A stretch of 64,000 bases of DNA from Mycobacterium sp. (GTDB taxonomy: Bacteria; Actinomycetota; Actinomycetes; Mycobacteriales; Mycobacteriaceae), in contig JAOPWC010000179.1 of assembly GCA_025965895.1 (NCBI GenBank), positions 1 through 64,000 on the forward strand, written 5' to 3'. The position numbers and the translations under genes are program-made. The notes below the pieces were generated by a model. The model ran no database searches, had not been told where the DNA came from, and was given only the letters and a program-made list of their open reading frames with translations. How positions within the stretch are numbered: position 1 is the first letter of the stretch; the number at the start of each line of letters is the position of its first letter. Shown in pieces: positions 34,738 through 42,173 of the stretch.

Positions 34738-35844
34738 ATGAGCACCGGTCCCCTCGAGTTCACCGTCCAGCGCAGCGCGCACCCGGCGACCGACGAGCAG
34801 CGGACCGTGATCATGACCAATCCGCCGTTCGGTGCCTACCACACCGATCACATGGTGTCGATCACGTACACCGGTGGGCAGGGCTGGCATGACGCGCGAG
34901 TGCTCCCGTACGGTCCGATCGAGCTCGACCCGTCGGCCATCGTGCTGCATTACGCGCAGGAGGTTTTCGAAGGGCTCAAGGCGTACCGCTGGGCCGACGG
35001 GTCGATCGTGTCGTTCCGGCCCGAGGCCAACGCCGCCCGGTTGCGGTCCTCTGCGCGCCGGCTTGCGATCCCGGAGCTGCCTGATGACGTCTTCATCGAG
35101 TCGTTGCGTCAGCTCATCGCGGTCGACGGCGCATGGGTCCCGCCGTTCGGCGGCGAGGAGTCGCTGTACCTGCGGCCGTTCATCTTCGCGACCGAGCCTG
35201 GTCTGGGTGTGCGGCCCGCCAAGGAGTACCGCTATCTGGTGATCGCCTCACCCGCGGGTGCGTACTTTCCCCAGGGCATCAAGCCGGTCAGCGTCTGGCT
35301 GTCGACCGAGTATGTGCGCGCCTCTCCCGGTGGCACGGGCGCGGCCAAGTTCGGCGGCAACTATGCCGCGTCGTTGCTCGCGCAGGCCGAGGCGGCCGCG
35401 AACGCCTGCGACCAGGTGGTCTGGCTGGACGCCGTCGAACGCCGCTATGTCGAAGAGATGGGAGGCATGAACCTGTTCTTCGTGTTCGGCAGCGGCGGTT
35501 CAGCGCGGCTCGTCACGCCTGAGCTGACCGGCACACTGTTGCCCGGTATCACCCGAGATTCGTTGCTGCAGTTGGCGACTGACGCCGGGTTCGCCGTCGA
35601 GGAACGCAAGATCGACATCGACGAGTGGCAGAAGAAGACCGCGGCGGGGGAGATCACCGAGGTGTTCGCATGCGGCACGGCCGCCGTCATCACACCGGTG
35701 TCGTCGGTCAAGCACTCCGACGGCGAGTTCGCGATCGCCGACGGCGAACCGGGCGAGGTGACAATGGCGCTGCGTGACACGCTGACCGGCATCCAGCGCG
35801 GCACGTTCGCCGACACCCACGGCTGGATGGCCCGGCTCAGCTAA
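34738..35844 (+). CDS. ilvE: Branched-chain amino acid aminotransferase
   Basis: 368 residues from ATG 34738. The PLP-dependent fold-type IV enzyme interconverts Leu/Ile/Val with their 2-oxo acids. The PLP-binding lysine is K204 in GGTGAAKFGGNYAAS. Other marks: LHYAQEVFEGLKAYRW, LYLRPFIFATE, EEMGGMNLFFVFG (the fold-type IV motif), and 'EVFACGTAAVITPVSSVKH' for the phosphate cup. Its TAA overlaps the cobS stop on the other strand (CTAA, 35841-35844). Probably in one transcript with gcvT (23-base gap). Confidence 0.97.
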   Translation: MSTGPLEFTVQRSAHPATDEQRTVIMTNPPFGAYHTDHMVSITYTGGQGWHDARVLPYGPIELDPSAIVLHYAQEVFEGLKAYRWADGSIVSFRPEANAARLRSSARRLAIPELPDDVFIESLRQLIAVDGAWVPPFGGEESLYLRPFIFATEPGLGVRPAKEYRYLVIASPAGAYFPQGIKPVSVWLSTEYVRASPGGTGAAKFGGNYAASLLAQAEAAANACDQVVWLDAVERRYVEEMGGMNLFFVFGSGGSARLVTPELTGTLLPGITRDSLLQLATDAGFAVEERKIDIDEWQKKTAAGEITEVFACGTAAVITPVSSVKHSDGEFAIADGEPGEVTMALRDTLTGIQRGTFADTHGWMARLS

Positions 35845-36584
35845 CGCACCGCCAGCCCCACCGCCGCGACCGTCGTCGCCACCTCGATCGCGGCGCCAAT
35901 CACGTCGCCGGTGATCCCGCCGAACCGGCGTACGCAGTGCGCGACCAGCACGGCGGCGGTCACCAGCGCCACCAGCACCGCCAGCGGGCCCTGCCACGGC
36001 TTTGGAGCCGCCAGCGCCGACACCGCGGTGGCCACCACAACCCATCCGGCCACCACGGGCAGCGGCTGCGTGCCCGCGACCTGAGCGCCCAACACGCTGC
36101 CCTCGGCCGCGGGCACACCGCGGCGGCACGCCATCACCGCTGCGACCCGGCCCGTCGTGACGGCCGCCACCACGGCTACCAGAGCCCGGAGGCCGGCAGG
36201 CGCGGCCGCGAACGCCAGGCCCTGAACGACGACCGCCAGCACCACTGCGCCGGTCCCGAAAGGACCCGCCGAGCCGTCACGCATCACCTGTAACGCCCGC
36301 TGCGGAGGTCCGTAGCAGCCGAGCCCGTCGGCGGTGTCGGCCAGCCCGTCGACGTGCAGCCCACGGGTCGTGATCAGCAGCGCCGCGACCGCCAGCATCC
36401 CGGGTAGCGGGCTGCCGGCCACAAACGCCCACCGCCCGGCCAGCAGCACGGCGCCGGCCAACGCACCGAGCATGAACCCGACGACCGGAAGCGAGGTGAG
36501 CACGCCACGGCCGATCACGGTGGCGCGGATGCGGACCGGCAGCACCGATCCGAACGCGAAGGCGCTTGCAAGCGAACCAATCAC
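35841..36584 (-). CDS. cobS: Adenosylcobinamide-GDP ribazoletransferase (cobalamin synthase)
   Basis: 247 residues from GTG 36582-36584 (MIGSLASAFAFGSVLPVRIR). This start overlaps the cobT TGA by four bases. It is a polytopic membrane enzyme that joins adenosylcobinamide-GDP and alpha-ribazole (phosphate) as the last step of the lower-ligand branch. Seen: LLITTRGLHVDGLADTADGL with the metal-binding HxDGxADxxDG motif, CYGPPQRALQVMRDGSAGPF, and a C-terminal RRFGGITGDVIGA (the conserved GGxTGDxxGA). Longer open frames upstream run inside cobT. Confidence 0.95.
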   Translation of the reverse strand: MIGSLASAFAFGSVLPVRIRATVIGRGVLTSLPVVGFMLGALAGAVLLAGRWAFVAGSPLPGMLAVAALLITTRGLHVDGLADTADGLGCYGPPQRALQVMRDGSAGPFGTGAVVLAVVVQGLAFAAAPAGLRALVAVVAAVTTGRVAAVMACRRGVPAAEGSVLGAQVAGTQPLPVVAGWVVVATAVSALAAPKPWQGPLAVLVALVTAAVLVAHCVRRFGGITGDVIGAAIEVATTVAAVGLAVR

Positions 36585-37648
36585 GACGATTCGGGAGCGC
36601 GTTCGCTCACCGCCGCCTCGTCGAACGTCGCCATCGACGCCAGCGCCGCCACGGCGGCCCGCACGACCGGCAGGGCCACTACGGCGCCCGTCCCTTCGCC
36701 CAGCCGCATGTCGAGCTCGAGGATCGGTGTCAGGCCCAGCTGCGACAGCGCCATCGAATGTGCCGGCTCGGTGGAGCGGTGGCCGGCCTGCCACCACTGC
36801 CGCGCGCCGGGCGCCATCCGCTCGGCGATCAGTGCCGCGCTGGTGACGACCACGCCGTCGAGCAGCAGCGGCGTACGGCGCAGGGCCGCCTGCGCGCAGA
36901 ACCCCGCCATCGCGGCGAGGTCGGCGCCACCGCACATGCGCAGCAGCGCAACCGGGTCGCCCAGGTCGCGGCGTGCCCGGTACAACGCATCGCGAACCGC
37001 CGCGGCCTTGCGCATCCAGCCGGGGTCATCGATGCCGGTGCCACGCCCGACCACGACAACCGGCTCCGCTCCCGTCAGCGCCGCCACCAGTGTCGTTGCC
37101 GGAGTGGTGTTTGCGATGCCGATGTCACCGGCGATCAGCAGATCGGCGCCCGCGTCGACCTCCTCGTCGGCGATCCGGCGGCCTGCCCGGATGGCCGCGA
37201 CCGTCTCGTCCTGGCTCAACGCGTCCTCGACGGCCGAGTTACCGCTGCCGCGGCGCACCTTGTACGCCCCGATCTCCGGGGTCAGTGGTGCATCGGCGTC
37301 AACCGCGATGTCGACGACGCGCACGCCGGCCCCCGCGACGCCGGCCAGCACATTGACCGCAGCTCCGCCCGCGACGATGGTGCTGACCATCTGCGCGGTT
37401 ACTTCGGACGGGTACGCCGAAACCCCTGCTGCCGCGACGCCGTGATCACCTGCGAACACCACCACGCGGGCCCTCTCGAACTGCCGCGGCGGGCACTGTC
37501 CCTGGCACGACGCCACCCACACCGACAGTTCCTCCAGCCGGCCCAGCGCGCCGGACGGCTTGGTCAGCCGGTCCTGACGATCACGCGCCGCCGCCGCTGC
37601 GTCGGCGTCGGGCGCGACAACCGGCGCAAACTCGAGCGCCGCGGTCAC
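36581..37648 (-). CDS. cobT: Nicotinate-nucleotide:dimethylbenzimidazole phosphoribosyltransferase
   Basis: 355 residues. It activates the lower ligand (dimethylbenzimidazole) to alpha-ribazole phosphate. Motifs: KPSGALGRLEELSVW, VVFAGDHGVAAAGVSAYPSE, GIANTTPATTLVAALTG, CGGADLAAMAGF, and near the C-terminus the catalytic Glu in MRLGEGTGAVVALPVVRAA. It sits between cobU and cobS with four-base overlaps at both ends (ATGA at 37645-37648, GTGA at 36581-36584), so the three steps of nucleotide-loop assembly are translationally coupled. Confidence 0.97.
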   Translation of the reverse strand: MTAALEFAPVVAPDADAAAAARDRQDRLTKPSGALGRLEELSVWVASCQGQCPPRQFERARVVVFAGDHGVAAAGVSAYPSEVTAQMVSTIVAGGAAVNVLAGVAGAGVRVVDIAVDADAPLTPEIGAYKVRRGSGNSAVEDALSQDETVAAIRAGRRIADEEVDAGADLLIAGDIGIANTTPATTLVAALTGAEPVVVVGRGTGIDDPGWMRKAAAVRDALYRARRDLGDPVALLRMCGGADLAAMAGFCAQAALRRTPLLLDGVVVTSAALIAERMAPGARQWWQAGHRSTEPAHSMALSQLGLTPILELDMRLGEGTGAVVALPVVRAAVAALASMATFDEAAVSERAPESS

Positions 37649-38175
37649 TCGTCATAATCCTTGATCGTCAGCGCCTGTCCGGCGACCACCAGCACCACGC
37701 GGTCGCACAGGCCGGCCATTCGCTGGTTGAGCTCACCGATCTCGTCAACGAACCGTCGGCCCGAGCCGGTGGCCGGCACCACCATCAGCCCCGCCTCGGG
37801 GCTGACCACGACCAGCGGCGACCCGAACGCGTACACGGCGTCGATGAGTTCGTCGACGTCGGCACGCACCGGGCTGTCCCAGCCGCGCCTGTCCAGTACC
37901 GCGGTGAGCCAGCCGCCGAGATCGTCGATCAGCGTCGGCGGCGCGGGAATCTGCCGCAACTGCGCTGTCAGTTCGATGGTTTCGTCGGTCGACCAGTATT
38001 GCGGGCGTCTGGCGCGATGGTCGGCCACTCGCTGCGACCACGACGGGTCGTCGTCGGGGCAGGAGCCGGTGGCCAGGTATCGCACCGGCTCCGGCGGGCC
38101 CACCTCCTCGGCGATCGCCAGCTCAGCCCATGCCGACTTTCCCGACCGGATGCCGCCGAGCACGAGCGTGCGCAT
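37645..38175 (-). CDS. cobU: Adenosylcobinamide kinase/adenosylcobinamide-phosphate guanylyltransferase
   Basis: 176 residues. The N-terminal P-loop is LVLGGIRSGKSAWAE. YLATGSCPDDDPSW and RVADHRARRPQYWSTDE hold the guanylylated His. 'LIDDLGGWLTAVL' and 'LVVVSPEAGLMVVPA' are further family blocks, ending VLVVAGQALTIKD. It phosphorylates adenosylcobinamide and then adds GMP, making the CobS substrate. In M. tuberculosis cobU lies elsewhere (Rv0254c, from memory), so a complete cobU-T-S operon is a difference. No cobalamin riboswitch is seen in the 14 bases before it, so it is probably expressed from the DUF3043 gene promoter. Confidence 0.96.
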   Translation of the reverse strand: MRTLVLGGIRSGKSAWAELAIAEEVGPPEPVRYLATGSCPDDDPSWSQRVADHRARRPQYWSTDETIELTAQLRQIPAPPTLIDDLGGWLTAVLDRRGWDSPVRADVDELIDAVYAFGSPLVVVSPEAGLMVVPATGSGRRFVDEIGELNQRMAGLCDRVVLVVAGQALTIKDYDE

Positions 38176-38189
38176 GTGTCAGCCGACTC

Positions 38190-38852
38190 TCAAGTGACGC
38201 CGTCGCCGCGGTTGACCCGGGGACGCGGCGCCCGCATGCGGCGCAACTGCGATGCCCGGCTGGCCGCGTAAAAGCCGAGTTTCCAGCGGCCTTCGCCATT
38301 GCCGGGGAACTTGACGTCGACCAGGTTGGTGACTTTGCGGGCCAAGAAAAGGCCGTCGATCACCATGATCGCGACCAGCACCAGCATGGCGGGGGAGATG
38401 TAAAACTGCACCTGCGGTACCGAGAGCATCACGAAAATCAACGCCAGCGCCGCCGGCATGAACAGCCCGAGGACGTTGCGTCGGGCGTCGACGACGTCGC
38501 GGACGTACTGGCGGACCGGCCCACGGTCGCGCGGCAGCAGATAGCCCTCCTCGCCGGCCATCATGCGCTCGCGGCGATCGGCCACCTGCTGGCGCCGCTC
38601 GGCCTTTTCCACCTTGCGTTCCCCCCGGGTGAGCTTCGGGCGGCCCATCGCCTTGCGACGTCGGCGCGCTTCGGCGGCGGTCGTCGGGGCCGGCGCGATG
38701 GGGCCGCGCCGCTTGGTGCCGCCGCGCTTCGGCGTCGGCCTGCCCTTGGGCGCGGTGATTTTGCGAGACGACGTGACGTCGGTATCCACCGGCTCGGCCT
38801 CGGCCGCCGCGGTGGCCTCGTCGACGCCCTTCTTACGGCCCAGCAGACTCAC
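38190..38852 (-). CDS. DUF3043 membrane protein (Rv2206-like)
   Basis: 220 residues from GTG 38850-38852 (MSLLGRKKGVDEATAAA). The N-terminal 100 residues are basic and disordered-looking (KRGGTKRRGPIAPAP, RRRRKAMGRPKLTRGERKVE). Two transmembrane helices follow (NVLGLFMPAALALIFVMLSV and ISPAMLVLVAIMVIDGLFLA) and a cytoplasmic Arg-rich end. The function is unknown. It is the first gene of the likely DUF3043-cobU-cobT-cobS transcript, so it might aid the membrane cobalamin synthase, though neighbourhood is the only support. A start further upstream at 38918 would overlap the divergent glycerate kinase gene and is not favoured. Confidence 0.82.
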   Translation of the reverse strand: MSLLGRKKGVDEATAAAEAEPVDTDVTSSRKITAPKGRPTPKRGGTKRRGPIAPAPTTAAEARRRRKAMGRPKLTRGERKVEKAERRQQVADRRERMMAGEEGYLLPRDRGPVRQYVRDVVDARRNVLGLFMPAALALIFVMLSVPQVQFYISPAMLVLVAIMVIDGLFLARKVTNLVDVKFPGNGEGRWKLGFYAASRASQLRRMRAPRPRVNRGDGVT

Positions 38853-38916
38853 GCCAGCCAGTTTAGGGTGCGTAAATGGCGGCTTGTTCGGACCCCGGAA
38901 TCGGTGCGGGACGGCC

Positions 38917-39984
38917 ATGCGGGTGCTGATCGCCCCCGACTCGTACGGGGAGAGCCTGAGCGCGGTCGACGCAGCCGAGGCGATCGCTGCCGGGTGGCTG
39001 GAGGGCCGGCCCTACGACGAACTCACCCTGGCGCCGCAGTCCGACGGCGGCCCGGGATTCGTCGGCGTGCTGGCGGGCAGGCTCGGCGAACTGCGCACGT
39101 TGCGGGTCGTTGGGCCGTTGGACACCGACGTGGACGCGGACTGGGTGCTCGACGGGCAGACCGCTTACCTGGAATGCGCGCAGGCGTGCGGGCTGGCTCT
39201 GCTCGACGGGGCGCCGACTGCACAGACCGCGCTGTCGGCCCACACCAGGGGAGTCGGTCAGCTCGTCGGTGCGGCCCTGGCCGCCGGTGCGCGCTGCATC
39301 GTCGTCGGGCTGGGCGGCAGTGCCACGACCGACGGCGGCCGCGGCATGGTCGACGTGCTCGGCGGCCTGCCGGCTGCCCGCGAGCGGCTGGTCGGGGTCG
39401 AACTGATCGCCGCGAGCGACGTCGAACATCCGATGCTGGGTTCGATGGGAGCGGCGCGGGTGTTCGGGCCGCAGAAAGGCGCCGACCCCGACACCGTGGA
39501 GCTACTGGAACGCCGGCTCACCGCGTGGGCAGCTGAACTGGACGCGGCGGCCGGCCGCAACGTCAGCGGCGAGGCGGGGGCGGGCGCCGCCGGTGGCCTG
39601 GGCGCGGCACTGCTGGCCCTGGGCGCTCGTCGCAGGTCAGGCGCCGCGATCATCGCCGAATACACCCACCTGGCCGACAACGTGGACGCCGCCGAACTGG
39701 TGGTCACCGGTGAAGGCCGGTTCGACGACCAGTCACTGCACGGCAAGGTGATCAGCGCGATCGCGGCCGGCGCTGCCGCGCGCCGGACCCCTGTGCTGGT
39801 GCTCGCCGGCCAGGTCACGCTGCCCGAAGCCGCGCAGCGGGCGGCCGGCATCGCGGCCGCGTATTCAATCGCCGACCACGCCGGATCGGTCCGGCTTGCC
39901 ATCGACGACGCCGCCAACCAGCTGGCAAGCCTGGCCCGCGACACGGCCGCAGGCGACGCCTGGGGAGAACAACTTCGGGAATAG
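38917..39984 (+). CDS. Glycerate kinase, GlxK type (Rv2205c-like)
   Basis: 355 residues from ATG 38917 (MRVLIAPDSYGESLSAVDAA). The family opening 'iapDsf..s.sa..aa.ai..G' is present. Also seen: APQSDGGPGF, IVVGLGGSATTDGGRGMVDV (phosphate loop), GAARVFGPQKGADPDTVELL, 'GAGAAGGLGAALLALGA', and ELVVTGEGRFDDQSLHGKV with GRTDxQ-like metal site. It phosphorylates D-glycerate to 2- or 3-phosphoglycerate. The strand is divergent from DUF3043, with 64 bases between starts. A HesB-type gene follows 64 bases downstream. Confidence 0.92.
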   Translation: MRVLIAPDSYGESLSAVDAAEAIAAGWLEGRPYDELTLAPQSDGGPGFVGVLAGRLGELRTLRVVGPLDTDVDADWVLDGQTAYLECAQACGLALLDGAPTAQTALSAHTRGVGQLVGAALAAGARCIVVGLGGSATTDGGRGMVDVLGGLPAARERLVGVELIAASDVEHPMLGSMGAARVFGPQKGADPDTVELLERRLTAWAAELDAAAGRNVSGEAGAGAAGGLGAALLALGARRRSGAAIIAEYTHLADNVDAAELVVTGEGRFDDQSLHGKVISAIAAGAAARRTPVLVLAGQVTLPEAAQRAAGIAAAYSIADHAGSVRLAIDDAANQLASLARDTAAGDAWGEQLRE

Positions 39985-40048
39985 CGGCGAAAGAAGGTAC
40001 CGTTGACCAAGTGGATTCTGCTCCACGCAAGACGTATGAGGAGACGTA

Positions 40049-40411
40049 ATGAGTGTTCAGGACGAGTCGGCCACCAGCACCGCCACTCACGGCGTGAGCC
40101 TGACCGGCGACGCGGCCGCCAAGGCGAAGGCGCTGCTGGACCAGGAGGGCCGTGACGACCTGGCCTTGAGGATCGCGGTCCAGCCCGGAGGCTGCGCGGG
40201 CCTGCGTTACAACCTCTTCTTCGATGACCGGTCACTCGACGGTGATCTGACCGCTGAGTTCGGCGGTGTGACGCTGACCGTGGACCGGATGAGCGCGCCG
40301 TACGTGCAGGGCGCGACGATCGACTTCGTCGACACCATCGAGAAGCAGGGATTCACGATCGACAACCCGAACGCGACGGGTTCGTGCGCGTGCGGCGACT
40401 CCTTCAACTGA
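40049..40411 (+). CDS. HesB/IscA family iron-sulfur cluster carrier (Rv2204c-like)
   Basis: 120 residues from ATG 40049 with AGGAGA before it. A-type carrier with the three cluster cysteines: one in QPGGCAGLRYNL and the pair in GSCACGDSFN at the C-terminus. It passes 2Fe-2S/4Fe-4S clusters to apo-proteins. Likely clients near by are LipA, QcrA and others, but that is only an inference from biology, not from the sequence. ErpA-like by length and motif order. Confidence 0.93.
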   Translation: MSVQDESATSTATHGVSLTGDAAAKAKALLDQEGRDDLALRIAVQPGGCAGLRYNLFFDDRSLDGDLTAEFGGVTLTVDRMSAPYVQGATIDFVDTIEKQGFTIDNPNATGSCACGDSFN

Positions 40412-40421
40412 CGGGGCCTGC

Positions 40422-41096
40422 TCAATACTGAGCTGCGGTCCGCAGGAGATAGGAGCACACCAGGACGTGGTCGTCCTGGCTGAGGAGCTGCGCGATGGCC
40501 TGTTCCTCGTGGCTGCTGCCTGAGCTTCTGCCTGCAGGCACCACACGCATCGTGAACAACGCCTGGGCCTGATTGGGTGACCAGAACACCATTTTGTCGA
40601 TCGTGGTGACGTCCGCGTTCGAGAACTGCTTGCGGAACGCGTCGCTGGACAGCCGGGCCAACGCCTGGTCGGATTTGCGGTCCCGTACGGCGTCGTACAT
40701 ACCGCACAGCGTGTTACGCGCCACCGTGTCGTAGTCGCCTTTGCTCAACGCATCCAGGTAATTCTGTATCGCCGCCTTCGTCGAGGCGCTGGTCAACTGT
40801 CCGCCCGTGCTGGACGATTCACCGCGAACCGCATAGACGATCGCGACGGTCGCCGCCGCTGCGACGGCGATCACCAGCACCAGCGCCCCCACGAGCCACC
40901 ATCGTCGGCGTTGCGGGTACTGCACCGGCGGCGGCAGCATCCCGGGATACACCGACGCCGCGGCTTGCTGGTAACCCTGTCCCGAGGGTGGATACGGCGG
41001 CATCGGTTCGCCGGCGAACGCGTGGCTCGGGTACGGCTCGCCGTAGCTCGGTTGGCTGGGCGTCGGGTCGGAGTACTGCTGGTACGGACCGGCCAT
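40422..41096 (-). CDS. Membrane-anchored hypothetical protein with Pro/Tyr-rich N-terminus (Rv2203-like)
   Basis: 224 residues from ATG 41094-41096 (MAGPYQQYSDPTPSQPSYGE). Residues 1-65 are rich in Pro, Tyr and Gly. One transmembrane helix follows at about 70-90 (WWLVGALVLVIAVAAAATVA), then an extracytoplasmic domain of about 130 residues, including AAIQNYLDALSKGDYDTVAR and 'DALARLSSDAFRKQFSNADV', resembling a small NTF2/DUF4878-like fold. Two cysteines (TLCGMY, VLVCSY) could form a disulfide. No function is known. Divergent from adoK, with a 95-base shared promoter region. Confidence 0.78.
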   Translation of the reverse strand: MAGPYQQYSDPTPSQPSYGEPYPSHAFAGEPMPPYPPSGQGYQQAAASVYPGMLPPPVQYPQRRRWWLVGALVLVIAVAAAATVAIVYAVRGESSSTGGQLTSASTKAAIQNYLDALSKGDYDTVARNTLCGMYDAVRDRKSDQALARLSSDAFRKQFSNADVTTIDKMVFWSPNQAQALFTMRVVPAGRSSGSSHEEQAIAQLLSQDDHVLVCSYLLRTAAQY

Positions 41097-41191
41097 GGTA
41101 CGCAGGCTAGCGCAACCGGGCCGCACCCGAGCGGACCGTTACTTTGAGTAGTCTTAGATAGACGGGTTAACGAATTGAAGGGTGGCGTCTT

Positions 41192-42166
41192 GTGACGATT
41201 GCGGTGACCGGATCCATTGCAACGGACCATCTGATGCGGTTTCCGGGCCGGTTCTCCGAGCAGCTGCTGCCAGAACATCTGCAGAAGGTGTCGCTGAGTT
41301 TTCTGGTCGACGATCTCGTCGTGCACCGCGGCGGAGTCGCAGGCAACATGGCGTATGCGATCGGTGTTCTCGGCGGCGACGCCGCACTGGTGGGGGCCGC
41401 CGGCACGGACTTCACCGACTACCGAAAGTGGCTCGAGTCGCACGGCGTGAACTGCGACCACGTGCTGATCTCCGAGACCGCGCACACCGCGCGGTTCGTC
41501 TGCACCACCGACTCGGCGATGGCCCAGATCGCGTCCTTCTATCCGGGAGCGATGTCACAGGCCCGCGACATCTCGCTGGCCAACATCGTGTCGTCCATCG
41601 GCACACCGGAATTGGTGATCATCGGGGCCAACGACCCCGACACGATGTTTCTGCACACCGACGAATGCCGCAAGCTCGGGTTGGCGTTCGCCGCGGACCC
41701 GTCCCAGCAATTGGCGCGGCTGGCCGGGGAAGAGATCCGCCGCCTCATCGACGGCGCCACGTATCTGTTCACCAACGACTACGAGTGGGACCTGCTGCTG
41801 CAGAAAACGGGCTGGACCGACGCCGATGTGCTGGCCCAGGTGGGCCTGCGGGTGACCACCCTGGGGCCCGACGGGGTCGACATGGTCGCCGCCGACGGAA
41901 CGTCGATCCATGTCGGCGTCGTGCCCGAAACCAGCAAGGTCGACCCCACCGGCGTGGGTGACGCGTTCCGGGCAGGCTTCCTCACGGGCCGCAGCGCGGG
42001 GCTGGGGCTGGCGCGTTCCGGCCAGCTCGGCTCGCTGGTGGCGGTGCTGGTGCTGGAGACGAACGGAACCCAGGAATGGTCATGGGACCGTGACGTGGCC
42101 ATCAAGCGCCTCGCCGACGCGTACGGCAAGGACGCGGCCGACGAAGTCGACGCGGCGCTGGATTGA
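41192..42166 (+). CDS. adoK: Adenosine kinase, PfkB family
   Basis: 324 residues from GTG 41192. The PfkB fold starts IAVTGSIATDHLMRFPGRF, then VVHRGGVAGNMAYAIGVLGG (ribose-binding Gly-Gly). The catalytic and anion-hole motif is PTGVGDAFRAGFLTGR with Asp as base. It corresponds to M. tuberculosis Rv2202c, a bacterial adenosine kinase formerly annotated cbhK (carbohydrate kinase). It salvages adenosine to AMP. Alone on its strand; asnB converges with it 7 bases later. Confidence 0.94.
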   Translation: MTIAVTGSIATDHLMRFPGRFSEQLLPEHLQKVSLSFLVDDLVVHRGGVAGNMAYAIGVLGGDAALVGAAGTDFTDYRKWLESHGVNCDHVLISETAHTARFVCTTDSAMAQIASFYPGAMSQARDISLANIVSSIGTPELVIIGANDPDTMFLHTDECRKLGLAFAADPSQQLARLAGEEIRRLIDGATYLFTNDYEWDLLLQKTGWTDADVLAQVGLRVTTLGPDGVDMVAADGTSIHVGVVPETSKVDPTGVGDAFRAGFLTGRSAGLGLARSGQLGSLVAVLVLETNGTQEWSWDRDVAIKRLADAYGKDAADEVDAALD

Positions 42167-42173
42167 AACTCAG

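Noticed and set aside
38176..38189. Cobalamin riboswitch before cobU
   Set aside because: Only 14 bases separate the genes, and no B12-box is seen near the DUF3043 start.
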